From Centropus unirufus (lineage: Eukaryota > Chordata > Aves > Cuculiformes > Centropidae): a stretch of DNA of 64,000 nt. Both the position numbers and the translations under genes were made by a program. The notes beneath the pieces were generated by a model. The model did not search any database. It saw only the letters and a program-made list of their open reading frames with translations, and had not been told where the DNA came from. Numbering within the stretch: position 1 is the first letter of the stretch; each line of letters opens with the position of its first letter. The DNA is taken from positions 2,238,731 through 2,302,730 of the forward strand of contig VYZI01000087.1 of assembly GCA_013397695.1 (NCBI GenBank), in the 5' to 3' direction. This document shows, in pieces, positions 52,231 to 64,000 of the stretch.

Positions 52231-54732
52231 CTGTGGGGGGGTAGGAAAAGGTCAGAATTATGACACGCACACATATTCAGGACTCAAGAAAAACGTTCCC
52301 GCCAAACCTGTACCATCAGCAAGCTGGGAATATTGATCTATCAGCCACAAACTGCAGGAAGGCGCGCCACGACCTCACCCCTGCTGTCGAGTACCAGTGC
52401 TGAGCTCAGCAGAGAGCTGAAGCAGTACAGGTGTTAATGAAGGAACAAGATGCTGAGCCCTTCCCGGCACACAAAACTAAGTCCCACCTGCAGCAAAAAC
52501 AAGGGGTTCGAGTAAAACCCATGCCTGAGCAAGCAGCTCCAGATCACGACTCAATAATTGTTTTATACAAATGCTTTGCAAAATTTGTTTGTAAAACTTT
52601 AGTCGTGACGGCAGTGGGCAAACTGCTGCAACCAGCCACACGTTCCTTCCTCGGCCTCCACACTAAGTCATTGCTTGATGTCTCCTTCCATGTATTAAAA
52701 AATTTGGAGACAGTTAGCAAGTTTGGGTGTCTTTGTGGTCTCACACAACTCCACTGCATTTGGACACGATCCTGAATTACCCTGCGCGAGGCAAATGGCA
52801 ATCGGCTGTTTGCACTGTTCCTACTTGTCGATCCCATTTCCATGATCTCTGACCATAATTGTATGGCTAATTCTCTCAAAACAAACAAATACATTTAATT
52901 AGGCTACAGCATAATTGAGGAGCTGGAAGTTTCTAGGAGTCATTATTACCTCACTCCTTGATTTATGTGCGCGCATATTTTGATAAGAGCTAGTCATAAT
53001 CCTACAGACACTGCCAGCAAATAATTTTTCAGTTAGGCAATAATGACTTCAGTGGTGGGTGTTTATTTATTGTCTGGTTCAGCCTGCCTGGTACATATGT
53101 GGGTGTCTGTGTGTGTGCAAGCGTGTTTAGTGGGGTGGGGGATGAAGCAGTGAGAGAGGAAATGTCATCACGGCCTTGCGCCCCAAAAGCTCTTGCAGAC
53201 CAAGGGGAGAAGAAGAGAAGATTTCTATCAAAAGTATGTTCTTTGAAGTCTAACCTGTTCTCAACAGACCCATGTGCTCCAGAGAAAGAAAATCTGAGCA
53301 GAGAGAGCTCTAAAAAAACGGCCACTGAGATAAATCTCAATGAAAGAGGTGAGAGGGGAAGAAGTGACACGTGCCTGTTTTCTCAGCTTTTTTAATTCTC
53401 CGCAATCATGAGGACTTTGCCCACAGTCAGTTTTGCTGCTTGCCCTGGCAAGTCACTTTCTTGTGCTGCTGCTAAGGAGTGTTAATGCAATACCAGAGCA
53501 GAGGGAACTGGTTAGGAAAACATGAAGTTTCGGTATGCAGTGGCAAAGGGGCTCAGAAATGGGGTAGGATTGGAGAAGCCTTTCAATAGACTCAGTTTTA
53601 GAGCCCTGGGCCAAATACAGCATTGACCTTGATTGTCTGTAAATGCCTGGGGCCAGATACAGGCTCCATTGTGTGAAACCATCTGCAAGCCAGCTGTTAA
53701 TTCCAGGAACAACTTCTCTGCATATACAATCGTGACACAAGTTTTGAAAAGTCTATCTTGAAAAACCCATGCTAGCAGCATTGCAACTCAGTCCCTGGGG
53801 GAGCCCTGGCTCCACAGTCAGAACTGAAGATACACATCTGCAGCGAGTTCGAAAGCAGAGGAGTTTCAGGACTTCTCTAAAGTTTGAAACTCAACCCAAG
53901 GTTGTGACATTTTTGAGCAAATCTGGCACAATCTAAGTTTTCAACACACAAGACAACACAATGTTGTGTTTCACCTTGAGCCCTTGGGCTTATAAGGTAT
54001 GACTTTGGGAAATGTGACTCACACAACAGCAGACTGAAAACAAAGTCCACATGAAGTCATGAAAGTCAACACATCTCAGGCAGTCTTTGAAACAACCTGG
54101 GGCCACTCCCTTCCCATAGCTACATTCCAGTACTTTACACCATTTTGTTCTAAGTTCATGGTACAAGTGGTGGTAACACCAGACATCTCGCATTTCGAAC
54201 TCCAGAACCTGCCTTCAGGGTGGGCATTTCTGTTTGAAGCCCAGTTGCAGTCCAAGAGGTGTCAAGAGAAACTTGACCTTCCTCAATGCTTTTAGTTCTC
54301 CCTTTGCATTCTGAATCAAAACTCCATAATGCTGTTCAACCACATTACTTTTGGTCCTGACAATAGTAGAGGACACAGCTTTGGCAGTGTATGCTAGATT
54401 TTACCTATGTATCCTCATTGGAAACAAGCAATATGGTCCTGTTTATGGAACCTTTACTGCTGATAAAGCTGGTGAAAAGATTCAGGTCCTGATTCGATCT
54501 CATACTTGTCCATTCAGCATTATTTCCTGCGTCCATGTATGGTATGTATGCTGTTCTCAGTCATTATCTCCCCCAAAACAGCCCACTTCACCCTCTTCAG
54601 ATGACCTTCATGCTACCCACCCCATGGGGCCAGTTTGCCCGGTACTAAGCATGACCACCATGCGCTTGCTAAATCTAAAAGCCCCTCTGGGCCAGATACT
54701 TCTCATCTTCAGGGAATGTAATTCAGAAATAC

Positions 54733-54803
54733 CTTGAGATCTTCGTAGGTATCTGCTGAAAGTTTGGTGCTGTTCATATTTAAACTACACAGGCTCTTCA
54801 TGG
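54733..54803 (-). CDS. CMIP: CMIP penultimate exon (residues about 733-756)
   Basis: Seventy-one bases: the last two bases of the split Ser codon followed by 23 codons, MKSLCSLNMNSTKLSADTY then EDLK. This is another LRR (LCSLNMNSTKLS). The acceptor is TCTGTTTTAG (AG at 54,804-54,805). The donor begins GTATTT (54,727-54,732), weaker than the others in this gene but canonical. Phase 1 in, phase 0 out. It matches mammalian CMIP. Confidence 0.96.
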
Positions 54804-55943
54804 CTAAAACAGAAAACACACATATTTACCATCGTGGCACAATTTCTTAAAATGTCAGGCTTACTAGTAGGCCAGAGCATAAACAAGACATGACTATGTG
54901 CAACACTCCCAGGAAAAAGCTGAATAGCATAAAATGCAGAAGTACGAAAGGATAAACAGCTGGTTGGGCCCTCATCCAGGAAAAAGTCCCTATTTAGGAA
55001 GGGCCATTAAGCATATGCTTAAATCCGCTGACTTCAAAGGAGTTCAGGCAACTTCTCATAATCAGTTTCCTGCACATTATTCCGGACAGTACCCGTTCTA
55101 AGTGCTCTGCGTGGTGCACTCAGGGGCCATGCTGATCTAGCAGTGCTCCCTCTCCCCTCCCTCCACTCTATTTCCATTTTAGGCTCTGGTACTTAGAATA
55201 GTTTCCTAAGATGATCCATAACTACTGGCCTGTCTGGCATGTCTGTGTAGGATCAAGCCTCTTAAAGGAACCCTTTAAACCCATTGGGCAAGGTTTATAA
55301 AACACCATTGGGTGTAAGAGAGGGTCTCATTCTGCCACATCAAGCAGCTCTCAGTGCACAGGGCAATCCTGAAAGCTGCTTAGAGGCCCCACTCTGCCTT
55401 GCCCTACTTAAATCACAACAGCAAGAGTTTCACCTCCTAAAAAAAAAAAAAAAAAGGAACAAAAAATGCCACAGAGAGTATAAAAACTGTGCATGGTGGC
55501 TAAAATCACTAATAATATGCTACATGGCTTTGCAATCTCCTCTCCTGCCACACAAGGTCAGAATCCCACCCAGAGCAGAAACCCACAGGAGGGTGGGTGA
55601 AAAAAGCTAGGAAGCTCCAGGGCAAAGGGTCATCATGCAAGATCCAGACAGGTGCCCTCAGTAAAGTCAGCGTCAAGAGTGAGAATATGGTCTGGGACAA
55701 GAAAGCCCACAAGTGGCCAGCAAGTATTGGCCTTGGCTCAGATCATGTCCTGCTTCCCCTGCCTGCAGCTGAACAGCCATCTGAGTGGGCAGGGAAGAGG
55801 TAAGCTTAAACCCAAACACAACCATGGCCTGTCCTAAATCCCTGCGGAAGAAGCACTGTGCCTGCCGAGAAATCAACCTTCTGTCTGAACCCACGTGAAT
55901 TCCTCCAAACCCACATAATTTTATTTTGTAGCTTATTTGGTCA

Positions 55944-56081
<138 letters not shown>

Positions 56082-57361
56082 TCAGCATCAAGGGCAAATG
56101 CCTCAGTGCAAACAGGGCACGTTAAAAGGAGCTTGGCAGATGAGCCCTCAAAGCCACACGAACATTGTTTACCGCAGTCTCAAATGACAGGAAAGAAAGC
56201 AAATAGTTTTATCCCTATTTTGCAGATGGGGAACAGAAAAATTAAGTGACTTGTACACAATTAACCACAGGCCATCAGTTAATTAGAACGGCGCCCTTGA
56301 AATCTGGACTTTGTATGAGACATCTTCCACTCAGGCTATACAAGATGGTTACGGCAGTCTCAGCCAGTTCTCAACCACATCACAAAATAAAAAGAGCATA
56401 ATGCAAGTGGCATGAATTAGCTATTTTGGTCTCAAGAACAATGTACTATTGATTAGTAATTGTTCTATTGACCCATTTCATTTCTGCTAATTCTAAATTC
56501 TAGATTAATGGAACCCAGGACATCACAAAATAAAATGGAATCCAAACTCTTTTTTGTTTTAATTAAGAAAAAAAACCGAACACACAAAAAGCAGGCTCTT
56601 TGTCCAGTGAAATCAAACTTATTTTGAGGAAGAAGCATCAAAGTTTTGAAATCCAAAAGTTACATCGTTAGGACAAATCTGGAGATACGAGACAGTCTTA
56701 AAACAAGCAAGCAATCAAATTCTACTTCATATTGCCCACACAAAAAGCAAATTTCAGAGATACAAAAGTAGTTAGGAAAACAAAACAAGGAATTTACATG
56801 ACATGAGGGGAAAAAATTGCTGCTTTTTGTGGTTGCACTGAGAATAATCATATTTCCAGCAAGCACTACAAACAGGTGCTAAGAGAAAATGGGGAAAAAC
56901 TATTCAGCTGAGAATCTCAGGGACAAAATCCAGCAGGGAAATGTAGAAGAAAAACTTAATCTTAAAAGCTCTTTCAATTCACAGCTGAATAATTTATTCA
57001 GTTAACTTGGCTCGTTTTTGCTTACAAAATGACCACCTTTTCATTATAATTTACTTTTTTTTTTTTTTTTCAATATTTGAGTTTTTTCTGTTGCTGTTGT
57101 TTTTAGAGAAATTCTGGATGGTCTGCATTCAGCCTAAATGGCTGAAAGCATGAATGCTTCTCAGATGAACAGCACTTGTATTGCAAAAGACACAATGTCT
57201 AAACTGGGACATTCTATGCAAGACAGTAGGAAGCGCTTTAAAATAAAAAAAAATAGTTTTAAAGAATTGAATTTAAAAAAATAAAAGAAAAAGAAAAACC
57301 AGCCTCTGAGATGAGCTAGACCACAGACAGGCCCTATAAAAATAGCATGAGGACAAACTTA

Positions 57362-57706
<345 letters not shown>

Positions 57707-58351
57707 CTACACCACTTGTTTACAGTAACAGAGAACCACGCAGAGAAGTTTCTGTTTGTTTGGCAAGCAGCTGGGCTCTTGTGGCAGGGTTGCTTCACAT
57801 ACCCTGGGAAAAATGTATCCAGACACTAGGACAAAAATTTGCTTTGCCCATGTATCCTTATAAGACACGAAGGCTTCAGTGTTATAATAAATGCAGTAGA
57901 TTGGCCTTTTAACTCAGTGAAGATTTCACTGGAAGTTCGAAATCCAAACTGTGTTCAAGACTGTTGCCTGGTCTCAGAGAAGTTTGTGTTTGCACCAGGC
58001 TTAACTGCAGCAGTGGCGGGTCCCTTTCAGACTTTGACGGCTAAGATCCCAAACTGGACATTGCATTTTTAACACAATATTCTGTCCCTAAATCTACCAT
58101 TAGATCCTACTGTAAATTCCAAATCTGTATAAATCTGGCAGTCTGATGCTTGTACTGGCATTGGAAATCACTGCAGAGACCCAAGAGCAGAAACGTGCCC
58201 TTCCTTGTGTAAACTCCAGTTGTATTGACAGAGCAAGTGGAATGGCTCGCCTCTCGACTGACCAAAACCACTGTGCCACATGGCAAACATAAATCAAGTG
58301 TTTAAATATGGAAAGACAAAGCTTGTTATTCTATTGACATGATTAACTTAC

Positions 58352-58399
58352 TGTGGACTTGGACGGCAGTGTTAACCTTGTGGGACCACCTTTTCTTTG
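58352..58399 (-). CDS. CMIP: CMIP micro-size exon, linker before the LRRs (residues about 633-648)
   Basis: A 48-base exon encoding QRKGGPTRLTLPSKST, too short to stand out as an open frame. The acceptor is CTATTACAG (AG at 58,400-58,401) and the donor is GTAAGT (58,346-58,351). Phase 0 on both sides, so skipping it would keep the frame and remove 16 residues. The basic, Ser/Thr/Pro-containing peptide forms the linker between the helical segment and the leucine-rich repeats. It matches mammalian CMIP exactly as I know it. Confidence 0.95.
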
Positions 58400-59142
58400 C
58401 TGTAATAGAGAAGACACTTTGGTCAAACAAGTTGCTATTCTACAGTTTAGACCAGCAAGCGCTTCACTAGAGCAGACCCTGCTCCGGTTTCAAAGGTCCC
58501 TGCCAGCCTTTCCACCTCTTCCCTGCTTTTTTTTGCACTGACAGTTTTTTCCGAGTGTGCTAGACACAGGCCTGTTGCTACCCAGGGGACATGCACGAAC
58601 TGCAGCTAGTGGTCTTCATGCCATGGGTCAGCGTGCTGTCTGATTCAGCCTGCCACTATTTCGTTACTTTCACTTTAAAGGAAACAGCCCTAAAACGCCA
58701 GACTAAGACAGCAAAGAGGGCGAGACTGTGCAGCTGATTTGTTTGACTTCAAAAAAAAAAGCATATACTTTTCATATTGGGAGCAGGGGTGAAGGAAACA
58801 AGGTTGTAAATGTGAAAGAGGGGGAAAAGGAAGATTGTGGGTATGTTTGCATAGGTGCAAAAGTGCTAATGAGTGCAGACCTATCGTCAATCTGTAGATC
58901 CTGTCTTCAAAAGCAGGAAAAAATCTTTTTCTCATAGCTCTAGCTCTGAGAACTAGACCATCTCAGTGAGACGTTGTGAACATAAAAGCATTAAGAAATG
59001 CTGGCCAGTACTGGAACCATTTGCTGCTCATATGTCAAAAGGTGGCAGAATTCGACAAGCTGACTTGTAAGATCTTAAGCCAGGAGGATTTCACCTTTTA
59101 TTCTTTCACACAGATTCTAAGCAGGTTATTGAATAACATTCA

Positions 59143-59478
<336 letters not shown>

Positions 59479-60880
59479 CTAGCAGCAGAATAAAAGGAGA
59501 GCGATCACTGCAGTGCTTACATTCAATTTCTTCCAAATAGCCTAACACTGGACACGCTAGTTTAAATTACTGGGTACAGCTTTACAGCATGCATTATGCA
59601 GCTTAGATTAGAGAATCATAGCAACATTTACTGGCCTTCCAACACAGGAAACCAATTTTTTATTCATAAAGAATGAACGCTAATCTCTGAAAATCAGCCT
59701 GTCTATCCTGTCTTGTGTTAGTGCTCATTCCTTCTGACCAAGAGGTGCGATTACTTTGCATCAGTCCTGGAAGATGGATTCATGCCACAGCCCTCATCAG
59801 AACAGGTACCATCGATCCAGGTAGACTGACTAGACTGCAGATGGGAAGACTTCAGACATTACACATGAACAGTAGAGCCAAGCAGTTCCCTAATTGCTGT
59901 ATTTTCTGTCCCTAAGTGCTGAGGTTTCTGTGCAAGCAGAATGCATGTGAAGTGTATTTTCTGAGGCACGATCTCCTGAAGACGTATGCTGTGAGCTCGC
60001 TGCTGTGGCCAGGACATTCCCTACCCTCATTTGGAACATGCCTGATTCTCCTGGGCAAGGGGATGCCACGAGCAAGGTAGACACCAAGGGATGATTTCAG
60101 TGGATCACATGGGCTTAGGATATAAGCTTCCCCCTCCATGCTGCCTTTCTTTTTCAGCTACACATCATGCCATAGCAATTAAAATGCAAAGTTTTTATTC
60201 CCTCCATAATGTTAACTATTTTTTAATGGAAAAAAAATCAAGCAATATTATATTCCATTTCATGCAGTACACTCTTATTTACTGGGTCAAATTAACATGC
60301 ACAAACCTAGGACAATGAAAAATTGCAACTCCTTCCACCTATTTAACCGCCCTCTATTTCCATTTAAAATATATGATGACATTAACCAAGAAAATTATTT
60401 AAAGAAACCCAGAAAAACATGTATAAACTATTAGTGCAACAAAAATTATCAATCATAAGCACAAAAAATGTGTCTTAATGCAAGTAAGCAAGGTTTTGTA
60501 AATGCACTTCTTGTGCATTGCTCATTTTGCAGGTGGCAAGACAAGCGTCAGGCTTTTAGTCATGGAAAAATCTTGTGGTTCTGAATTCTGACCCTCACCA
60601 CAGCCATTTATTTTCCATCTTAGCCTCTCCACTGAATCACACCAAACAATCTCTTTTCTCCAAAAATGCTTGCACCGACCTTTCAAATACTTCACACTCA
60701 TATCTGCAGAACAACAACATTCTGTTCCATTTAATCAAGAGAAACACAACTGTCTGCTGCTGGTGTTTGATACGACACAAACCTGAACTCGGCTTCTCTA
60801 GTTCCACAATTCTGGGAAAGGCAACGTGAAACAAATCTGAGTACTGCTCAGAAACCTGTATGACTAAGGTTAGGGCTTAC

Positions 60881-60997
60881 CTCTACCATTGTCTGGTTAC
60901 CCCTCAAAGCCAGTAGCATGCAAGGTCCCAATTTATTTTCAGCCAGTGAAAGCAGGAACTTCTTTGTTTTATAGCAGGATCCCATTAAAATATGAAC
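60881..60997 (-). CDS. CMIP: CMIP internal exon (residues about 547-585)
   Basis: Thirty-nine codons in phase 0 on both sides, reading from VHILMGSCYKTKKF to LALRGNQTMVE, which matches mammalian CMIP essentially residue for residue. The acceptor is CAAATAG before GTTCAT (AG at 60,998-60,999) and the donor is GTAAGC after GAG (60,875-60,880). The segment is helical and leucine-rich and lies between the central region and the LRRs; I know of no named domain for it. No in-frame stop. It is the 5'-most CMIP exon in the window; the upstream intron runs past the edge. Confidence 0.95.
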
Positions 60998-63474
60998 CTA
61001 TTTGAGAAACAGAGCTAAAATTAGAGGTGTAAGCCCAAGAAACACATGTACCTCTGGAAAGGACATTGTTACACAGTCAAACAAATGGAAGTACTTGCAA
61101 CAAACAAAGAAAAGGAGGTCCTCCTAATAGTTACGGTTGCAGGCTCTCAGCAGTTTCATTACTGACTCTAAGTGACTTTCTGAAAAAGGTGATGACCAGT
61201 GAGGTCTGAGGGAGCGGGTAGTTTTCCTCCATAAAGGAGCTCAGCTGACAGCCTAGAAGCCTGATATAGGCTCCCCAGGAAATATCACAGCAGCTGTGCA
61301 ATTGCCCCCATCCCTAGTAACACGATGAACCCAGCCTCAGGGGAACCACAGGAGATTTTGCTTTCACATCTGTTTGCAGTTCAGTTTCTCTGGAAACGCC
61401 AGCTGGTGAGCAAGGGTTGTGTGGGCTGGATGTCTAGGTAAAAGGCACTGGGGCTGGCAATCTGTGGGCTGAACACCAGCCTTGGTTAAGGGGTGGTGAC
61501 AGATAAAATCACCTGTTTAGAATGAACAGACAGGAGTTACTGGGAAAGGAAGGAGTGCCTCAAGAAAACCCTGCAGGCCTGAGGCCTAAGCCCGAGATGG
61601 CTTCATATGCTTTCTTGCTTTTGGGTTGTTATCTTGCTTTCCCTTTTGCTCAGTTTTCCCTGAAAGGAAAGGAATGCCGAGAACACTGCCTGAAAGTAAG
61701 ACTCCTTTGAGGCCACTAAAAGTGTCCTGCAGACTCTCTCCTAGCTCCGGAAAGCATCAAATGACATCCCACAGTAACATCTCTAACAGAAACGCAAAGC
61801 CACTTGTACAAATCGAATCTAAGAGCTTCTTCTCACAAAAAAAACATTGGCAATATTCTTTCCCATTTAAAACCCCTAGAGGTTAGCTGCAGAGAATTTT
61901 GGTTTCCTAGCTAAAAGCCTTCTTTTATGGCCCAGACATCTGATTCACCAGCTTGCTGGCAGAGCACCATGCGAGACTTTGTCATTGCCAATGACCTGGG
62001 AAGCGAGAGCTCCATTAGACAGACTCAACATCAGCACTACTCTGCAAGAAGCTTGTGAATGTGGCCTGTGGTCCTCCTGGTTCAGGGCCTTGCCTGGACT
62101 ACGTTCAATAATGCTGAAAATATTGCAACCATGCTATGATGGGGTCAATTGTATGCAGATCCCATGCCACCACACCATTCTTCTTCATGGTTTTATTACC
62201 AGCAAGGCCCTTAGAAAAACACAAAATCTTTTTTCTAAAGTATCCATCACCTGAAGTAGCCTTTAAAAATAGTAAGCTTCAAGCCAAAAAGGATTTAATT
62301 TCATGCAATTATCATTTAAGTTTTTTTTGGAAATTTTCTTGAGGGACAGAAAATACTGATGCTAACACTAATATAACGTCCAACTCAGAACAGGATGTTT
62401 TTTAAATTTTATGGTTAGTCATTAACAGCTCTTTAAGTATTTATCAACATCTTTGCAAAGGGCACAGAGTACTGCACATAATGCATGTTAGCATTGTGCT
62501 TTCTCATGCACGTCATCTCCTGATGTGCACAAATATCTTGGACCACAAAAGCTCTCAGGAGAAATGATACAGTTCTGAGGAAACATTCTTTTCCAACATA
62601 AAAGACATAAAATCAGTGAAGAGGGGTGAAACCTTTTGTGAGCAGTCACTGTCCATTATCTGTTTCAAAGGTATCTGATCCATCTGAATTTATGACTACA
62701 GACAGGCATGTTCTGTAAGTTCCGAGTTCCAAAATGTTCAGCATGTGGGAGACGCACTAAGTGTAGATCCTCCTGAAAGTCACTCCAATATATGCCCAAT
62801 GGCCAATTCCAACAAATGTTTTTCCCCTTACCAGGGAAAGAAGAAATAGCATTTCTACCTTACTTGCTATATGGAGAATTAACACACAGTGAGACCTACA
62901 TGACTTGACCCAGGTTGCAGAGGAAGACAGTGCCAGCATCAGTGACTAAAACCTGTTATTTTCTGTCTAGTCTTCCTAAGAGTTACAAATTAACTAACTC
63001 CAGGAAATGGAATTCTGATTTCTAATTATATGTCCCCACAACAATGTAATTGGGTAGAGAAACTCCTAATGCATTTTGATACTTAGCTATCTATCCTTTG
63101 ATTAATTCAATTTTACTGTTGTTTTTAAATTCTAGGGTAGTCTATAAATGAAAACCATAGGTGTGGATGTGCAGAACAGTCTGTCTCCTCTGTCTTCCAG
63201 TCCTCGATACTCTCTGTTAGAGTTTTTTTTATACAGACACACAAACACACTTGTATAGATATAGAAATACATACATGTGCAAATAGGTATATACATGCAT
63301 GGTTTTGGGCATTACACTACCAGTGAAGAAAACATGCCAAAGTTCAAAAAGAGAAAGCTAACACATTAACCCAACTGCAACAGCAAGGATGTTCAATGGA
63401 TTTGGTCACATAAAGATTTAGCTTTCTGTGCTTTACACAGCCATGATTTTGGAATTTTTTTTTTACATAAGCAA

Positions 63475-63513
63475 AATAAAAAATAATAAAAAATAAAAAA
63501 TAATAAAAAATAA
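63475..63513. repeat. (AAATAATAAAA)n low-complexity repeat
   Basis: Alternating AAATAA and TAAAAAA units with only A and T over about 40 bases, in a CMIP intron. Confidence 0.85.
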
Positions 63514-63850
63514 TTTAATCTTCCCTTACCCCTGACTGCACCAGGGATGGGGCTGTGCTCCCTGCTGGGGGAGGCTGGGTGATGCCCGGAGGGGCTGCCG
63601 TGGACCAGCATCCCGCACGGCTCAGCCCTGTGGGACAAACAGCTCTGCCAGTGGCTGCCGCAAAACCAGAAGCAGCTCCAGTGGTTTCAACTTTAAAAAA
63701 AAATAAATCTCTGCTGGTTCCTCCGTGGGGATAAAGGAATGGCTTTGCACAAGCCACTGTGGGGTGGGCTGCCAAGTGTGTGTGTGACCTGTGGCCTTGG
63801 TTCAGAGGCAGAGGTCACTTTGTCCCAGGTTTAAAGCCAATCCCCTGAAA

Positions 63851-64000
63851 TCACAGAATGGTTTGGGTTGGAATGGACCTCAAAACCCCTCCAGTTCCAT
63901 GGGCAGGGACACCTCCCACTGCACCAGGGGCTCCAAGCCCCATCCAACCTGGCCTTCAACACCTCCAGGGATGGGGCAGCCACCACTGCTCTGGGCAACC
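63851..64000 (-). mobile_element. CR1 LINE 3' end, minus orientation, continues off right edge
   Basis: TCACAGAATGGTTTGGGTTG, then GAATGGACCTCAAAACCCCT, is the reverse complement of an avian CR1 3' end. It continues with the usual CACTGCACCAGGGGCTCCAA and ATCCAACCTGGCCTTCAACA blocks up to the last base. The 5' end of the element lies beyond the window. Confidence 0.95.

Larger units (their letters stand above)
60998..64000 (-). other. CMIP: CMIP intron (partial), next upstream exon outside the window
   Basis: Intronic sequence with no recognisable exon. I looked for the preceding CMIP exon (the segment that ends just before VHILMG) and did not find it. It contains an A/T-rich low-complexity stretch at 63,475-63,513, a moderately GC-rich stretch at 63,520-63,840 and the beginning of a CR1 copy at 63,851. 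Confidence 0.8.

Noticed and set aside
53947..53971. Short inverted repeat AACACAA / TTGTGTT
   Set aside because: Only seven pairs around a two-base centre in low-complexity CA/GT sequence, expected by chance in a window of this size.

Overview
The window is vertebrate nuclear DNA, very probably from a bird. Two things support this. Two spliced vertebrate genes can be read exon by exon with canonical GT-AG junctions, and three CR1 LINE fragments have the avian-type 3' end (a tail of ATTCTATG-like octamers preceded by the conserved segment ending in ...CCTTCCAACYCAAACCA). Coding density is very low. Nothing bacterial, viral or CRISPR-like is present.

Both recognisable genes lie on the minus strand. 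(1) Positions 1 to about 18,640 hold the 5' end of PLCG2 (phospholipase C gamma 2). A CpG island at about 18,230-18,960 is the probable promoter, with a candidate untranslated exon 1 whose donor is at 18,529-18,530. The first coding exon is 14,308-14,544, with its ATG at 14,501-14,503. All of 1-14,307 is PLCG2 intron 2, and the rest of the gene lies off the left edge. (2) Positions about 50,270 to 64,000 hold the 3' end of CMIP (c-Maf inducing protein). Seven coding exons give the last 227 residues, including the whole C-terminal leucine-rich repeat region and the stop codon at 52,177-52,179. They are followed by a 3' UTR of about 1.9 kb. The rest of CMIP lies off the right edge. The order CMIP then PLCG2, in the same orientation and about 31 kb apart, matches the arrangement I know from human chromosome 16q23.

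The 31 kb between them (about 19-50 kb) contains no gene I can recognise. It holds two CR1 fragments, a 35-base assembly gap at 26,562-26,596, simple repeats, two clear hairpin-forming inverted repeats, and a few stretches with suggestive transcription-factor motifs. The best of these are a triple IRF/ISRE-like site at 34,555-34,572 and an RFX X-box next to a CRE-like site at 44,739-44,762. PLCG2 and CMIP both act in lymphocyte signalling, so the intergenic block is a plausible home for immune-cell regulatory elements, but that is inference.

I found no evidence of a previously undescribed system. The most informative results are the exact exon structures, the divergent PLCG2 N-terminus with a 12-base A run almost touching the start codon, the candidate regulatory modules and the small structured repeats.
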